This document shows, one piece after another, positions 22,238 to 33,846 of a stretch of 64,000 bases of DNA. Below the pieces are notes generated by a model. The model searched no databases, had not been told where the DNA came from, and worked only from the letters and a program-made list of their open reading frames with translations. Position 1 is the stretch's first letter, and each line of letters opens with the position of its first letter. A program made the translations under genes and the position numbers. Location of the stretch: assembly GCF_017591425.1 (NCBI RefSeq), contig NW_024466459.1, positions 1,674,001 to 1,738,000 of the forward strand. The letters run 5' to 3'. Source of the stretch: Ochotona curzoniae. Its lineage: Eukaryota; Chordata; Mammalia; Lagomorpha; Ochotonidae.

Positions 22238-23929
22238 CTGGGCAACAAGGCAGGACCCCAGCTGCTGGCTCTGGCTCTCCCAGCACCAGAGCTCATGAAC
22301 CTCACCTTTCCTGCGTCCACGCAATGAAGGAACTATGCTGGACCACAATAAACTGCAATAAACTCCTCCCCGGGAAATGCTATTCAACCCCAAGGAAAAA
22401 TCATGGTTTGGAATCAAAACGCTTCCACTGACAGTCCTGTTCCACCTCTAACCTGGGTGTCACTCTACAGAATGGTCTGGAGCCTCTCCTCATCTCCAGA
22501 GCAGGTGTCTTGCCACCTCTGGAGAGGGGAACAGATGAGTAAACACAGGGCTGGGCGTGACATCTGGCAGAGCTGGGCCTCCAAAGCTCTCTCTCTGAAC
22601 ATTAGTCTTCTGCTTTGAGACAGGATGGAAAACAAATGAAAATACCCTGCCACCTCAATAATGTCCAAGGGGATCCTCTGACAATACGAAGTATCACCCA
22701 GAAGAACGGAGACCCCCTGGGAAGTGCAGGCAAAGCCAATGAGCTGGAAGCACCTACAGGCCAGGGCCAGTGTCTGCCCAGCAGGACTCCCTAACTCCTG
22801 ACCGGGACACAGACAGAGAAAGAACTTTGCCCTTACCAGCGAGACACCAGTCAGACAGACACACAGAGGAGAGAAGTTTGATCCTAAACAGGGCCTTGAA
22901 GATTTGGTCTGATATGTAAAGTAGTCTACATAAAGAATCCCCCACTGCTCTTTTTCATTCTGGCATATTTGATGCATTTCTACCCTTTCCTTGAGAGCTT
23001 CAGAAAACCTCAGCAACTGGGAGAGCCTGACTTGAGAGGAAGGCAACTCCATGTGCAGAACAAACTCCTCACCCCCTTCTTCCCTTGATTCTCCACGCAG
23101 AAGCTAAGGAATGGACTGAACAGGTATTTCTCTTTGACTCCAGCCAATCCCTTTGTGCAAAGCTCCTTCTATATGCGAAGGCGTAATCTCCCTGCGGCTT
23201 CCTCACAAGCATTGTGATGGTTCCCTCAGGGACAGCGGCAGAGCAGGGTGCCCGCATCTGCCTGTCCTCGCATTCTCACCCCACAGCATTCCACCCGCTC
23301 TTCACACTCCCCAACACTCAGCCCCAACCTAACCCTTCCCTCCGCCCCCTGCCCCAGCCCGCAGTGAACCCAGTTACCCACACCCATGGGCAGTTCTACT
23401 CCCGTGGGTTCACCTCTCCGGAGACGAACCCCTTTCCGGAGATAACCTACTCCGGGGTTCAAGACTCACTTGCCCCCACCCCTCCATTTGTCCTTGTGTT
23501 CCCCATACAAAAGTTGCTCACTGCTTCCCTCCCAACTTACGCCCAACTCCGCTAAATCCCTTGATGAGAATCAAAACGTACAAAGAAAGAAAAGCCTTCC
23601 TTCTCCCCAGTCCTGGACACAGCCACATCCTGGGGCTGCGGCTTCACACAGCAGCATGGCTCAATCCCTGCCCTCCAAGAGCCCAGGCTTCTCCTTCAAC
23701 TCTTAAAAACAAAACTAAAGGGAAAAAAAAGTGCAGTCGCCCCTATGCAGTGTCTACAAACTGTAGTGACAAGTAAGCACCCTCCCCACCACCCCCACCC
23801 CCGGCTCCGGAAGCAGCGCCAAGGGTGGAAGCCGACTTTGCCCTTGCATTGGATGCCTTGTAACCATAACAACCCGTGGTGTCAGTAACCATCAACCCTC
23901 TGCGGGGCAAAGTTTTCCAAAAACCACAC
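22238..23929. other. Unique DNA upstream of CpG island
   Basis: It includes a 195-codon minus frame (22465-23052) without a recognisable domain, and a C-rich stretch 23270-23400. If the leftward gene model is right, this is first-intron sequence. Confidence 0.4.
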
Positions 23930-23950
23930 GTTCCGGAGGGAAACTCCCCC

Positions 23951-23971
23951 CTGGCCCTGGCCCTGGCCCTG
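23951..23971. repeat. (CTGGCC)3.5 hexanucleotide repeat
   Basis: Three and a half perfect units lie at the left edge of the CpG island. Confidence 0.85.
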
Positions 23972-24328
23972 CCTCGTGTGTGCCGGTCGGTCGGCTGTGC
24001 ACTCCGGGCAGCCGGGGCTGCAGGACAGTGGGCGGCTCCATCCTCCCTGGCTTGGGGCTCCCAGGTCGGCAGCCACGGCCTCCAGCCCTCTCAGCCCGCA
24101 CTCCCCGCAGGGCACCTGGCGCTAGGCCTCGGCCCAATGTCACTTGTTAACCTTCCGAGATCCCCGTGCGCCTCAGCAGCGCGCCGCTCGTGCCTGGTCC
24201 AGGAGTTGGGGTGTTGGGGGAGTAGGGGGCGGGAACGACCTCAGCACCCATCACCTGCGACAGGTTCAAGCCTGCAACTAACTGCGGATTCTCCGCTTTG
24301 GCAAGGCCAGTTGCGGGAAGCCGGAGGG

Positions 24329-24355
24329 GGCGGCGGCGGCAGCAGCAGCAGCAGC
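24329..24355. repeat. GGC/GCA trinucleotide tract
   Basis: About four GGC units are followed by five GCA units within the CpG island, giving CTG/CCG on the minus strand. If transcribed leftward, it would fall within the first intron by the model used here. Confidence 0.85.
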
Positions 24356-24699
24356 CCCGCGCCCCCTTCACCTTTCCGGAGTCTGTGTGCACAGGATGCC
24401 TCCGGGCCCCGAGCCCGGCGCCCCGGGACGGCAAGCAAAGAAAAAAATATAGATAAAATAAGGAAAAAAAAAAAAGAGGGGGACGCACCTTCCCCCGGGG
24501 TCCAGCCCAGCCCGCCCGTCACGGCCCTGAGGCCGCCCCGTCCACGCCGAGGGCCCTGACAGCGCAGTCAGGAACCGGCTGCCCCGAACCCCGCCGCACC
24601 AACGGCCGCGGTGACCAGACCCGGCCGGTCCCCTCCCCGGACGGCCCCTGCGTGTGCAGTCGGGCCTTCTCGGCTCTTCCCTCGACCGCCCCACCTCAC

Positions 24700-24860
24700 C
24701 CCGGATCGGCTGGCCGTGCCTCATGGTCCTGCGCCGGCGCCCGTGCTCCACGGCCGCCGCGGCTCCGGCTCCGACTGGGGCTCGGGCTCGGGCCACCGTC
24801 CCCGCCGCCCGCCGGCCCGCCCGCCCCCGGGCCCGGCCGCCCCGCCCCGTCGGCGGAGCC
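24700..24860 (-). other. Candidate first exon of leftward gene
   Basis: On the minus strand the sequence runs from the GC-box region to a strong donor GGG|GTGAGG (24699-24694). Near its end is ATG at 24723 in the context GGACCATGAGGC, which would begin M-R-H-G-Q-P-I-R before the donor. This could be a short coding start or 5' UTR. The start site is inferred only from the promoter elements, and the gene is not identified. Confidence 0.4.
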
Positions 24861-25633
24861 GCCCCGCGCCGGTCGCCGCCGCCGCCAACCACGGGCCGGC
24901 GGGGCGGGGCGAGGCGCGCGCCAGGCGCGACCAATCCAGCCCCTACCCGGCGCCGAGCTGCGCCGCGGACATGGGCGGCCGATTCATCGGGGCTGTTAAA
25001 GGAGCCTCTGACCACGGGGCTGCGCAGAGCTGGGAAGGGGCCGGTGGGCAGGAGAGATGCAAGGGCAGGACTCTCGCCCCAAGGGACCTTTACAGCCAAG
25101 CAACAGGTGCCCCACCCCTGGACCGAGAAGTAAAACACAAATTCCCAGCCTCCCGCACCTGCCCACGCTATCCAGTCTCTAACTGACCCTGTTGGAAGTT
25201 CTTAGAAGTTTGAACCCATCTGGGATAACCGTGAGCCTGTGGCCTGCCCGCCACAGGGCCATATCCTTTGCTTCCCACATCCGCGGGTCCCGACGTCAGG
25301 TGACATCAAAGCACCCCGGCATCCCACCCCAGAGCCTGGGCCTGTAGGAAATATGCATTTTTCCAGCATCCCCACTCACCTCCCAAGCGGAGCCTACTTC
25401 AGGTCTCTCAAGATCTTGAAATTCAAAGGCAACATCCCTGCTTGGGAGGCCATGGGTCCCATGCTGAGGGATTGGAAACACATCCCGGGAGAACTGGAGC
25501 CTGGAAAAGTGGAGAGGAAGGGCAAGGTTGGGGTCTGGGAGGAAGCCAATCTCCTCTGACTGGTGAGAGAAACACAATGTGAGCCCATCATCGTAGGTCA
25601 CTAGACCTAGGGATCAACACACCCTCTGGCTGG

Positions 25634-25659
25634 ACACACACACACACACACACACACAC
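25634..25659. repeat. (AC)13 microsatellite
   Basis: A pure AC tract flanked on both sides by 'ACCCTCTGG' (about 25621 and 25659), a short direct repeat that may reflect slippage. Confidence 0.95.
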
Positions 25660-25916
25660 CCTCTGGATGGCTGCTGTCAGACCCTGCTCACCCTCCTGGC
25701 CACATTCCTCTTCTCCCAGTGTCCCAGAAGTCACAGCCCTCAGACCTGGGGTCAGCCTCCTCCCACCTCAGCTTCTGCCTCCGGGAGTGGCATCCACAAG
25801 CCTCCTAACCATCCCCGTTTTTGTTTGCTTGCTTTCATAACAGGTGGGCACCTGTTTGACACACACACGCATGAGCCTCATCGGGGCTGAATCTCCAGGT
25901 TGTAAGCCTCATTGCT

Positions 25917-25942
25917 GCCTGCCTGCCTGCCTGCCTGCCTGC
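25917..25942. repeat. (GCCT)6 microsatellite
   Basis: Six perfect GCCT units ending in GC. Confidence 0.95.
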
Positions 25943-26025
25943 GGGAGGAAAGGTAATGCTTGTCCCAACAGGAGTGGGCTCCAGCTGCAACTATTGGGAA
26001 ATGTGCAATGAGGGTAGTGACGAGG

Positions 26026-26048
26026 GAGAGAGAGAGAGAGAGAGAGAG
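26026..26048. repeat. (GA)11 microsatellite
   Basis: A pure GA tract of about eleven units. Confidence 0.95.
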
Positions 26049-26599
26049 CTGGCCGATGCTGCATCCCTGCAAGGGTCCTCCAAGTAGGTGGTGTGCACCC
26101 CACAACACCCTACTTTCCCTCACCAAGTGCTGCCCAGGTTTCATGTTAACCTGTACATATTAACCTGACCTCATCCTGGGGACTAGAGAAGATCCACCAG
26201 GAATACTGAAAGGAGCCCTTCTTTCTTTGGATACCTTGAGAAACCTGAGTCCCTAATAATAATAATACCATGAAATGATGACCAGGCACCGCTGCTTCTG
26301 CACAAGTGAGTGAGTTCATGGAAACCTCACAGCAACCCCCGTGTCGCAGCTGCAGTTGGGTTTTCTCCATTTGGCCTTCTGCAGAAACCAGCGCTCACAG
26401 AGGAGCGCTGACATCTCCAAAGAACAGAGTGAGTGGAACAGCTCCTGACCCTGCTCCAGTGCCTGCCAGAAACGCCCCCTCGCACTGCCAACAACAGCAC
26501 AGAGAACTTCAAAAGGCAGGAGAAGCGCGTGTTACTTGTATTGATTGGGAAGAAAGACAAGATCGAAATCTTGCCTTGCTCCAGTTTACCATCTGCTGG

Positions 26600-26700
26600 C
26601 CTGGATCAAGCTGTAGAATTCTCTTTGAGTCTCATCTATAAAATGGGAAAAATAACAAATGCTGCCTGCGTGGGCTGGCATGAAAATTAAAGCAAATGTA
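26600..26700 (+). mobile_element. MIR fragment
   Basis: 'GAGTCTCATCTATAAAATGG' followed by 'GAAAAATAACAAATGCTGCC' and 'GCATGAAAATTAAAGCAAAT' matches the 3' half of MIR. Confidence 0.7.
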
Positions 26701-27884
26701 TATGAATATATATGCATACTTGGAACACACAAATGAAGAGTGATTTTAGAGCTTGGCATGTGTGACTCATGACAATGACCTAGGACCAAAGTCAGGACTT
26801 GTGATGCTAAATTTAGCAAGATTTCTTATTTTGTCCCTCAAGTAGCAGCTCTCTCTATTCACGGCATAGATGAAGTGAACTGAATTTCCCACCTATCATA
26901 GGACTTTAAGTCTTAAAAACTCAAAGTCAAGTTTTTTACCTTAGCCTCTCTCCCACCTTCCCCCTCATCTCTCCCCTCACTACCTTCAGGCACCAAGTCA
27001 AGTTGTCCAGATTGTAGGACATTCAGTGACACTAACGATGCCTTTGCAAGATAGTCTTTGCTTTCTCAAGGCTCTGAAACAAAAAATCACTCTGTTTATT
27101 TTGAGTGTTAACCTGCATTGTGCTTTGAAGAGGGAGAAACGGTTAAGAAGGAGAGAAAACAACCAACAGCGATCTACTTGGGCATCTGATCAAAGCAGGG
27201 CTCCAATGTGCCATAATGTGCAGGATTAATCAGCACCCGCTGTGTGTTCAGGAGGTGCCAGCTGGGGTATTGGGCACTGAAGATAAGGCTGAAGGCACTT
27301 GCAGCCAAGCCCAGGCAGTCTTGTGATACCAGATCTAATAGGAAAGGACCAACAAGTTAATAGAGACCAACTAAGCTTCCTCTGAGATAAGCCCAAGACC
27401 TTTGGAGGCACAGAAGAGGCAGGTAAAGCCCCCGAAGAACCCAAATAATGTTTAAAGGGTGAACAAGCTCAGATTAAGAAACAACACCTGCCATCCAGAG
27501 GCAGCCACACAGCCAACCTGTGCTGGCCCTGGCCTTGCATTTCTTGGCCCAACTAGAACACATCATCCATCCTGTAACCCAAATGAGAGGACCAGTGACT
27601 ACTGAGCTACACCCTTGTCTGCACAGAAGAAATGTGGCTCTTTGTTTGCTTTTAACCCTAAAAAGCTGATTTATATACTCTGACATAAAGCAGAGTGAGG
27701 GGAGAGAGATCGGTAGTAGAAATGGAAATAGTGGAATTACTGCTATTTGCCACTGTGGCTACTCAGCACCTGTGTGATTCAGAAGATAAAGATGGTTACA
27801 TTGGGATGGGAGCTCAGGCAAAGAAAATGTTTGAATCTGTTCTGCCCAGGGATCCCCAGAGAGCAGAGCTTGAGCCAAGTTTTT

Positions 27885-28162
27885 GTGTGGGGAACAGGCA
27901 TGTTTTAACACTGGTTAAAATCCATTTGGGACACCTGCAACCCTATCAGAGTGTCCTGGATATAGTTCCAGCTCTGCTTCCAATTCCAGCTTCCTTCTAA
28001 TGCTCACCCTGGGAGGCAGCAAGTGATGGCTCAAGTTCAACCCCTGCCGGCCACATGGGAGACTCAGATGGATTTTCTGGCATTTAGGAACTGAACCGAT
28101 GCATAGGTGAGCTTCCTCTGTCCTTCTCTCTCCCTTTCTCTACCTAACATTCAAACAAAATG
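27885..28162 (+). mobile_element. Older C-repeat SINE
   Basis: It shows 'TTCCAATTCCAGCTTCC', 'ACCCTGGGAGGCAGCAAGTG' and 'ACATGGGAGACTCAGATGG', and ends 'ATTCAAACAAAATGAAAATT'. This is the 'CTAATG..ACCCTGGGAGGCAGCA' subfamily in forward orientation. Confidence 0.85.
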
Positions 28163-28981
28163 AAAATTAATGGTCTTGTTTAATTTGTTGAAAAGGTTCA
28201 TGTGTGAATACATCACAAGACTGAGGCTCAGGGTCTGCAGCAGGGACTAGGTAGTGGGAATTTGGGAATGTGTTCTTGGGGCCTTTCGCTTGCAGGAACT
28301 GAGATGCCCTCCAAGAGACTGATCAGGATCCACCTTTGGGGTGAGGGGAAAGGGAAGGTGACAGGTGCCCAGTTCTGCTCACGGACCTGAACCCAGCTTC
28401 CAGGATGCACTGGCTCGGCATACAGTGGGTTTCCATGTATTCTGGGCCTGCTGTCGGACACATACTTGCCCCATCCTGGAGTGTAGAGATCCCAGCTGCA
28501 TGCTTGAAGCTTCAGAAACAGTCACGCTACACCTGCCAGCATCTAGTAGCTCAGTCACAGTCCTGGCCACTGCAGCAGGGACTGGACAGAGCTCCAGAAG
28601 TACCAAAGAGGAGATGTCTACATAGAAATTATTTTCAAAATAAGGAACCTTTTGCTATCACACCTTTGGAGCCAAAGCAAAGCTGTCTTCCAGAGTCAGA
28701 ATGGATGCATATGACACAGCACCCATGAAACAGCTGGCAGCCAGAAGCACTTCCCAAATCCCCACCAGGGCTGAAGACCTGGCACGACTGCTGCTCATCA
28801 ACCAAGCCTTGCTTCCCATCAAGCTCCACCACCACATGTGCTGCGGCCCCACCCCAAATCCTGCCTCCTCAGGAGCTTCAAGTAAGCCCCACTCTGAGCC
28901 GCTCTCCTCTCTATTACAAAAGGACACCCCAGCTCAGTGAGGGAAATTCTGTCTCTTGAAATTGCCTGTGCTCTACTCTTG
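28163..28981. other. Unique DNA, no gene seen
   Basis: Short overlapping frames on both strands, none supported by splice sites or known domains. Confidence 0.45.
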
Positions 28982-29182
28982 ACTTTTTTTTTTTAAGATT
29001 TATTTATTCTTATTGCAAAGTCAGATATAAAGAGAGGAGGAGAGACAGAGAAAGATTTTCCATCCAATGATTCACTCCCCGAGTGAGCGTAATGACCGGT
29101 GCTGCACCAATCCAAAGCCAGGAGCCCAGATCCTCTTCCAGGTCTCCCACGAGGGTGCAGGGTCCCAAGGCTTTGGGCCCTC
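28982..29182 (-). mobile_element. 5'-truncated young C-repeat SINE
   Basis: Long T-run and 'AAGATTTATTTATTCTTATT' (reverse A-tail), then 'CAAAGTCAGATATAAAGAG' up to 'CAAGGCTTTGGGCCC', where it stops. CTCTTG occurs at both ends (28976-28981, 29183-29188), a likely short target-site duplication. Confidence 0.9.
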
Positions 29183-29188
29183 CTCTTG

Positions 29189-30591
29189 CCTTTTAATAAA
29201 GCTTGCTTTTCTGCTCACCTCTTAAGGAAACAAAGAGCCTATCGGCTTTGGGGTCATTTTGATATGGAGTAAGGCAGATGGCTAGATTTGAGTCATAAGC
29301 TGGAAGTCACACCTACCACTCCCTGTGTAAACCTATCTGCCTGTCAGTCAAATAGCCTTTTCCTGGATGCAGCTACCTTTGCCCTTCCCCAGAGACTTGG
29401 GAGGAAGGACCACAAAACCACTCCCCTTCCAGTCTTCCATGAGGCCTGCGACTCCTTCTTCTTCTCCCTACCCTACCCTGGGGATGGGACAGGATATTCG
29501 ATATTGAGGTACTCTCAATTTCCCTGCCATTCTTTTCCCTCTCTGGCCCACTCCACTCTGTGCCTGTGTGTGTGTGTGTGATGCATGTGCCCACGTGTTT
29601 GTCCCCACTTAAATAAACTTCATCGCTTTGTGCACCGTGGATATGCCTGAACTTAGAATGCTTCTCTAGGTACAAGGCAAGGGGCTGGAATAAGAATGAA
29701 GACCCCACTGCTCCCACACGACAATTTCAACCTGGGTTCATGGTCTCCCGCTATCATCCATGAGCCTTGTGATGTCAGAGAAATGCCTGAGCTTCCCTGA
29801 GTCCTTGCTTCCTCTCCTGTGAACTGCAGGTGTCTGCATCCTATGCCACCTTGGAAAGATGAAGTGAGTGTGAAATGCTTAGCATAGCATCTTTACATAA
29901 CAGATTCCCAGTTCACCGACACTGGTGTTTGTTGTTGTTGTTGTGGTTTTGTTTGTGAGTTTTTTGAACCATAGGGTAACTTGCTGCCTGTGAAATATAA
30001 GACATGAGGGAAGACTGCCTGACACTCAAAGATAGTCCTGAAAAGAAGATACCACACAGCTTCAGGAAGCCAGGAGAGACTCGCTGTGTTTCCTACAACC
30101 CGTTTCTCTCCACAGTGACCATGCACCTTGCAGTTTTCAGGATAGCGGCGCTTTCAAGCTTTCTCATTGGTCCCGTAAACTTGGCTTTGAGAGTCACTTT
30201 GATCTTGAACCAGAAAACACTGAGGTCCATCCATCCAAAAGAGAAAACAGCAGTCCACAATTTCCACTGCTCCACCCACCCCAGGGATCAGAAACAGAGC
30301 CCTTCTTCCCCCAATACCTCTGTGGGGTAGGGCTGGGGGAGGCAGCTTCTGTGCACAGGTGAGCTGATTAACAATCACCTGCCTTCATACCACATACAAG
30401 AGAAGGAGCCAAAATCCACAGGTGGAGGCCTCCACCCGCTCTCTGACTTGGCAGCAACACTCTGTCCTGCTGGGCCTGGGGGAGCCACGACAGTAGGAAA
30501 TGGCTTTGGTTTTTCAGTTATTAAACAGGTTGGCTAGAGAATCCCTTGGACTTTTTTTTTAAAATATGGAAACTTGGAAAGAGGAAGAAAA
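29189..30591. other. Unique DNA; possible polyA/LTR-like end and MIR
   Basis: AATAAA occurs at about 29194 and AAATAAACTTCATCGC at 29610, the latter followed by TTTGTGCACC, in a pyrimidine-rich setting that recalls an old LTR 3' end. A MIR-like piece lies at 29750-29890. At 30116 a strong acceptor precedes a short hydrophobic frame. Confidence 0.35.
29750..29890 (+). mobile_element. MIR-like fragment
   Basis: 'CCTTGTGATGTCAGAGAAAT', 'CTTGCTTCCTCTCCTGTGAA' and 'GAAGTGAGTGTGAAATGCTT' follow MIR order but are diverged. Confidence 0.5.
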
Positions 30592-30880
30592 TACTTTTTT
30601 TTTTTTTAATGCTTGTTTTCATTTTATTGTAAAGACATAGAAGAACTTTCAAATTCCCAGAACAGCCAGGACTTGGCCAGGCTAAAGCCTGGAACTTGAT
30701 CCAGGTCTCCCATGTGGGTGGCGCAGACACAAATGCTGAAGCTCACTGGCTGCCTCCCAGAGCGTGCATTAGTGGGAAGCTGGTGCAGAAGCGAAGGGCC
30801 TTGGATGGGAACCAGGCCCTCGGATACAGAACATAGGTGTCCAGAACAGCTACTTAACTACCTTGCCAAGCACGTGCATC
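30592..30880 (-). mobile_element. Older C-repeat SINE, reverse
   Basis: T-run tail, 'CCAGGTCTCCCATGTGGGTG', 'GGCTGCCTCCCAGAGCGTGC' and 'GCATTAGTGGGAAGCTGG'. Confidence 0.85.
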
Positions 30881-31007
30881 ATCACACATTTTCTTCTAAC
30901 CTATGAATAACTGTCAACATTTTTTATTTTTATCTGAACTTGTCTAAGGCATATCCCCTATTGTTTTTATACTATATATGATTTTATATAATACATATTC
31001 TCGATGT

Positions 31008-31318
31008 TTAAATTTTTGTTTATTTACTTGAAAGGCACAGAGAGACAAAGGGAGAGAAAGGAATATGCTATCCACTGCTTTGCTCCCCAAAAACCTGTAA
31101 CAGTCAGAGCTGAGACTGGTAGAAGCCAGGAGCTAGACACTCAATTGGAGTCTCCCATGTAAATGATGGGAAGTCAGGGACTGGAGCCCCCCAGCAATAG
31201 CCTCCTGGATAATAGCAGGAAGCTGGAAACCTAAGTGGTGCTAGGACTCAAATCTGGGCACTCCTAAATGAAATGTGGGCATTGCACAGGCATCGTAACC
31301 ACCGTTCCAGATGCCTGC
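31008..31318 (-). mobile_element. Older C-repeat SINE, reverse
   Basis: 'TACTTGAAAGGCACAGAGAG', 'GGAGTCTCCCATGTAAATG', 'ATAGCAGGAAGCTGGAAACC' and 'GCATCGTAACCACCGTTCC' lie in consensus order. Confidence 0.88.
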
Positions 31319-32092
31319 TTTGTACTCTGTTTAAAACAGAAGTGCAACATAGACCAGTAGAGCAGGAGGCCAAAAAACTCTTACCTTGAAGTCAAAATGG
31401 ACTGAGTGTTGATCGCAGCTCTCCTACTTACTTTGGGCACAGAATTCACCTCTCCTGTGGTTCAGGTACATCAATGATATACAGACACAACCTTTCTCTG
31501 TTGCGGATTTTCTGTGTCATTCTTTAGATGACGGCCTCTGCTGAGCTCTCACAGACAAGCTCTGTGGCTTAAAGCTAGCCACAACGTCCCAGCCACAAGC
31601 AGAGATCATTTCTCAAGCCTTTAGAATCTGTGGGCCGGTGTGGCGGGACACCCAGTGCTTTGTGTGGTTGCCAGGGATCCTCACCTCTGGGCTATCTCTG
31701 TCCCATCTGAAGCTCTAACCACTCTGAATCAGGACTGATCAGTGAGACAAGGAAGAGCCTGTAGGGCTAGCAATGTATGACTCGTGAGGCTAGCTCACCA
31801 GGGGCATTCCGACTTGAGCCTTGGCTGCTTAAGCCACTTGCCCTGCCACATCCTGACGACACTCAAGTTAGCCGGGAGAGGCTCATGTGCTCAAGAACTA
31901 AGGACTCCAGCCAAGCACAGTGGCAGGGGTGGGTACCTTGGCAACAGACTCCACGGCCCCATTCAGGCCTTCAGATAAATGCAACCCTGGTGGATATGTC
32001 CACAGCAATCTCACAAGAAGATCCAGAAAGCTGGCTGTAACCCACAGGAACAGTGACAGACAGCCACCTACCAGGCTTGTGGGTTCCTTTGT
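31319..32092. other. Unique DNA with weak MIR-like stretch
   Basis: 31385-31470 faintly resembles MIR ('GCTCTCCTACTTACTTTGGG'). The rest is unassigned. Confidence 0.4.
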
Positions 32093-32373
32093 TTTTAATT
32101 TTTTAAAAAGATTTTAAAAAGATCCTCCATTTGCCAATTCTCTTCCCCAGCTGGCCACAATGGCCAGAGCTGAGTCAATCCAAAGTCAGGAATCAGGAGC
32201 CTCTTCCAGGTCTCCCACACAGGTGCAGGGTCCCAAGGCTTTAGGCTGTTCTCGAGGATTTTCCCAGGCCACAGGTCGGGAGCTGGATGGGAAGTGGAGC
32301 AATTGGGATATGAAGCAGTGCCCATATGGGATCCCAGTGTGAGGAATCAGCCACTGAGCCATTAGGTTAGGCC
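32093..32373 (-). mobile_element. C-repeat SINE, reverse
   Basis: The adapter part after the tail is shortened: the tail 'TTTTTAAAAAGATTTTAAAA' runs directly into 'GATCCTCCATTTGCC', so the CT-rich block is deleted. The rest is near full length, to 'CATTAGGTTAGGCCC'. Confidence 0.9.
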
Positions 32374-32383
32374 CTTTTAACTT

Positions 32384-32690
32384 TTTTCTAAAGAGTAATT
32401 TATTTATTGAAAGAGTTACAGAAAAAAGAGAGAGAAAGAGAGATATCCTTCCTCTGCCAGGTTACTATCTAAATGGCTGCAATAGCCAGAGCCAGGCTGG
32501 ACAGAAGCCAGGAGCCAGGAGTTTCATCCAGGTCTCCCACATGACTGACTGGCCCACACTTAGGACTGCTTAGGCCATTAACAGGAAGCTGGATAGGAAG
32601 TGGAGCAGCCAGCACATGAACTAGTGCCCATATGGGATGCAGGTGTCACTGCAGCAGCAGTTTTACCTGCTATGTCACAATGCCAGACCC
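32384..32690 (-). mobile_element. Older C-repeat SINE, reverse
   Basis: 'AATTTATTTATTGAAAGAG', 'GCCAGGAGCCAGGAGTTTC', 'CATTAACAGGAAGCTGGAT' and 'TATGTCACAATGCCAGACC' give a near full-length but diverged copy, ten bases from its neighbour. Confidence 0.9.
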
Positions 32691-33584
32691 TGGGGTTTAT
32701 TCTTATGTGGTTGTAGGTAACAAATACAGCCTTGGACTGGCTTGGATGGATGGAATACAACGCGAGTGACATCTGAGACTCGTGAACCTGGGCCTTCAGA
32801 GGCCTGATGCTTGTACTTCGAGACACTTGGAACCTAGCCACCACACCAGAAAGCTGAAGCCACATGGGGAAGCCACAAGGGGTGCAACAGAGGCACCGCC
32901 AGGGAAAGTCGCCACCCTCTCCCAGCCAGCAGCAACTGCCACCTCCGTGGGGAGTGGGCTTCCATCAACCCAGAGCAAGGTGAGTGGTGATGAAGTTGCT
33001 GTTGTGTTAAGCCTCTGGGTGCCGGGGCGATGCCTTGTAAAGCAGTACCAGTACTGAACCACGATGCCAGCTAGCTCCTGGCGTGTACATGCTGCTTGAG
33101 AAATGTCTGGTGAGTCAACGGCCGGCCCTTGCAGATTGCTGCTTCCTGTATACTTGGGGTGGCCAGGCCCACGGCCTCATGTTTGTGGGTTTCCGTTTGG
33201 CCTCCTACCTTCCTGCCCACACTCCACGGGGTCTTACATTCTTGGAGGTGATTCCAGTCTCTGTCCTGTGCCTCTGTCCCTCATGCTGTACCTCCGCCTT
33301 CTTTATTGCAGGGGCATTCATACACTGCAGGTGCCTGGTCTCCTCTGGTGCTTTTCATCAAGGGCTGTGCAACTTGCTAGGAAGGGAGTGGTGGAAGCCC
33401 TCTTTCTCCCAGGCAGCCTCTGCCCCCAGTTCCACCAGAGGGCATGGAAATATTCCCCCATAGGTCCCTGGGACATGCAGCAGAGAGAGGAACAAATGCG
33501 GGCCACATCTGCCTGCTACTTTTCCTCAAGGCCAAATCCAATTGTCTTTTGCTTAGAAGATGAGAGTTCTCTCGGAGCTGCCTG
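32691..33584. other. Unique DNA, no gene assigned
   Basis: Plus-strand frames at 32782-33057 and 33103-33648 are open by chance. A GTGAGT donor-like site at 32980 follows 'CCCAGAGCAAG', but no acceptor or domain supports an exon. Confidence 0.4.
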
Positions 33585-33845
33585 CCATGCCGACATCCCA
33601 TTTGGGGCTGGTTTGTGTCCCAGCTGCTGCACTTCCAATTCCTGCTAATGAACTTGGGAAAAACAGTGAAGGGTGGCCCACATCCTTGACCCCTGCACTT
33701 ATATGGGAGATCTGAAAGAAACTTCTGACTCTTGGCTTTGTTTCAGTCCATCTGGGGAGTAAATTAACAAATGCACAAATGTGGGTTCTCTCTCTGTCTT
33801 TTCTTCTGTCTCTGTAACTCTGCCTTTCAAATAAATACATAATTT
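33585..33845 (+). mobile_element. Older C-repeat SINE
   Basis: 'GCCATGCCGACATCCCATTT', 'CCTGCTAATGAACTTGGG', 'ATGGGAGATCTGAAAGAAAC' and 'CTTTCAAATAAATACATAA'. Confidence 0.88.
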
Positions 33846-33846
33846 G

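Larger units (their letters stand above)
23930..25030. promoter_or_regulatory. CpG island promoter
   Basis: This is the only stretch of the window with dense CpG and very high GC, peaking at 24750-24960. GC boxes (GGGGCGGGGC at about 24900, CCCCGCCCCG at about 24840) and a CCAAT box (GACCAATCC at about 24930) lie close together. On the minus strand the CCAAT element is followed by GC boxes and then a splice donor at 24699, which favours leftward transcription starting around 24800-24900. On the plus strand an ATG at 24971 in 'GCGGACATGGGCGG' leaves a divergent transcript possible. No young SINE has inserted here, as is usual at active promoters. Confidence 0.88.
25031..27884. other. Unique DNA upstream of CpG island, with MIRs
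   Basis: No C-repeat SINE occurs in this 2.8 kb. It holds three microsatellites and MIR/L2-like remnants near 26310-26400, 26600-26700 and 27230-27330. No exon was recognised. Confidence 0.45.

Noticed and set aside
22465..23052. 195-codon minus frame
   Set aside because: Composition and lack of domains or splice sites suggest chance; no similarity to a family I know.
24368..25138. 256-codon minus-strand frame through the CpG island
   Set aside because: Very high GC removes TA-containing stop codons, so long frames arise by chance. It crosses the splice donor at 24699 and has Arg/Gly/Ala-biased composition without a domain.
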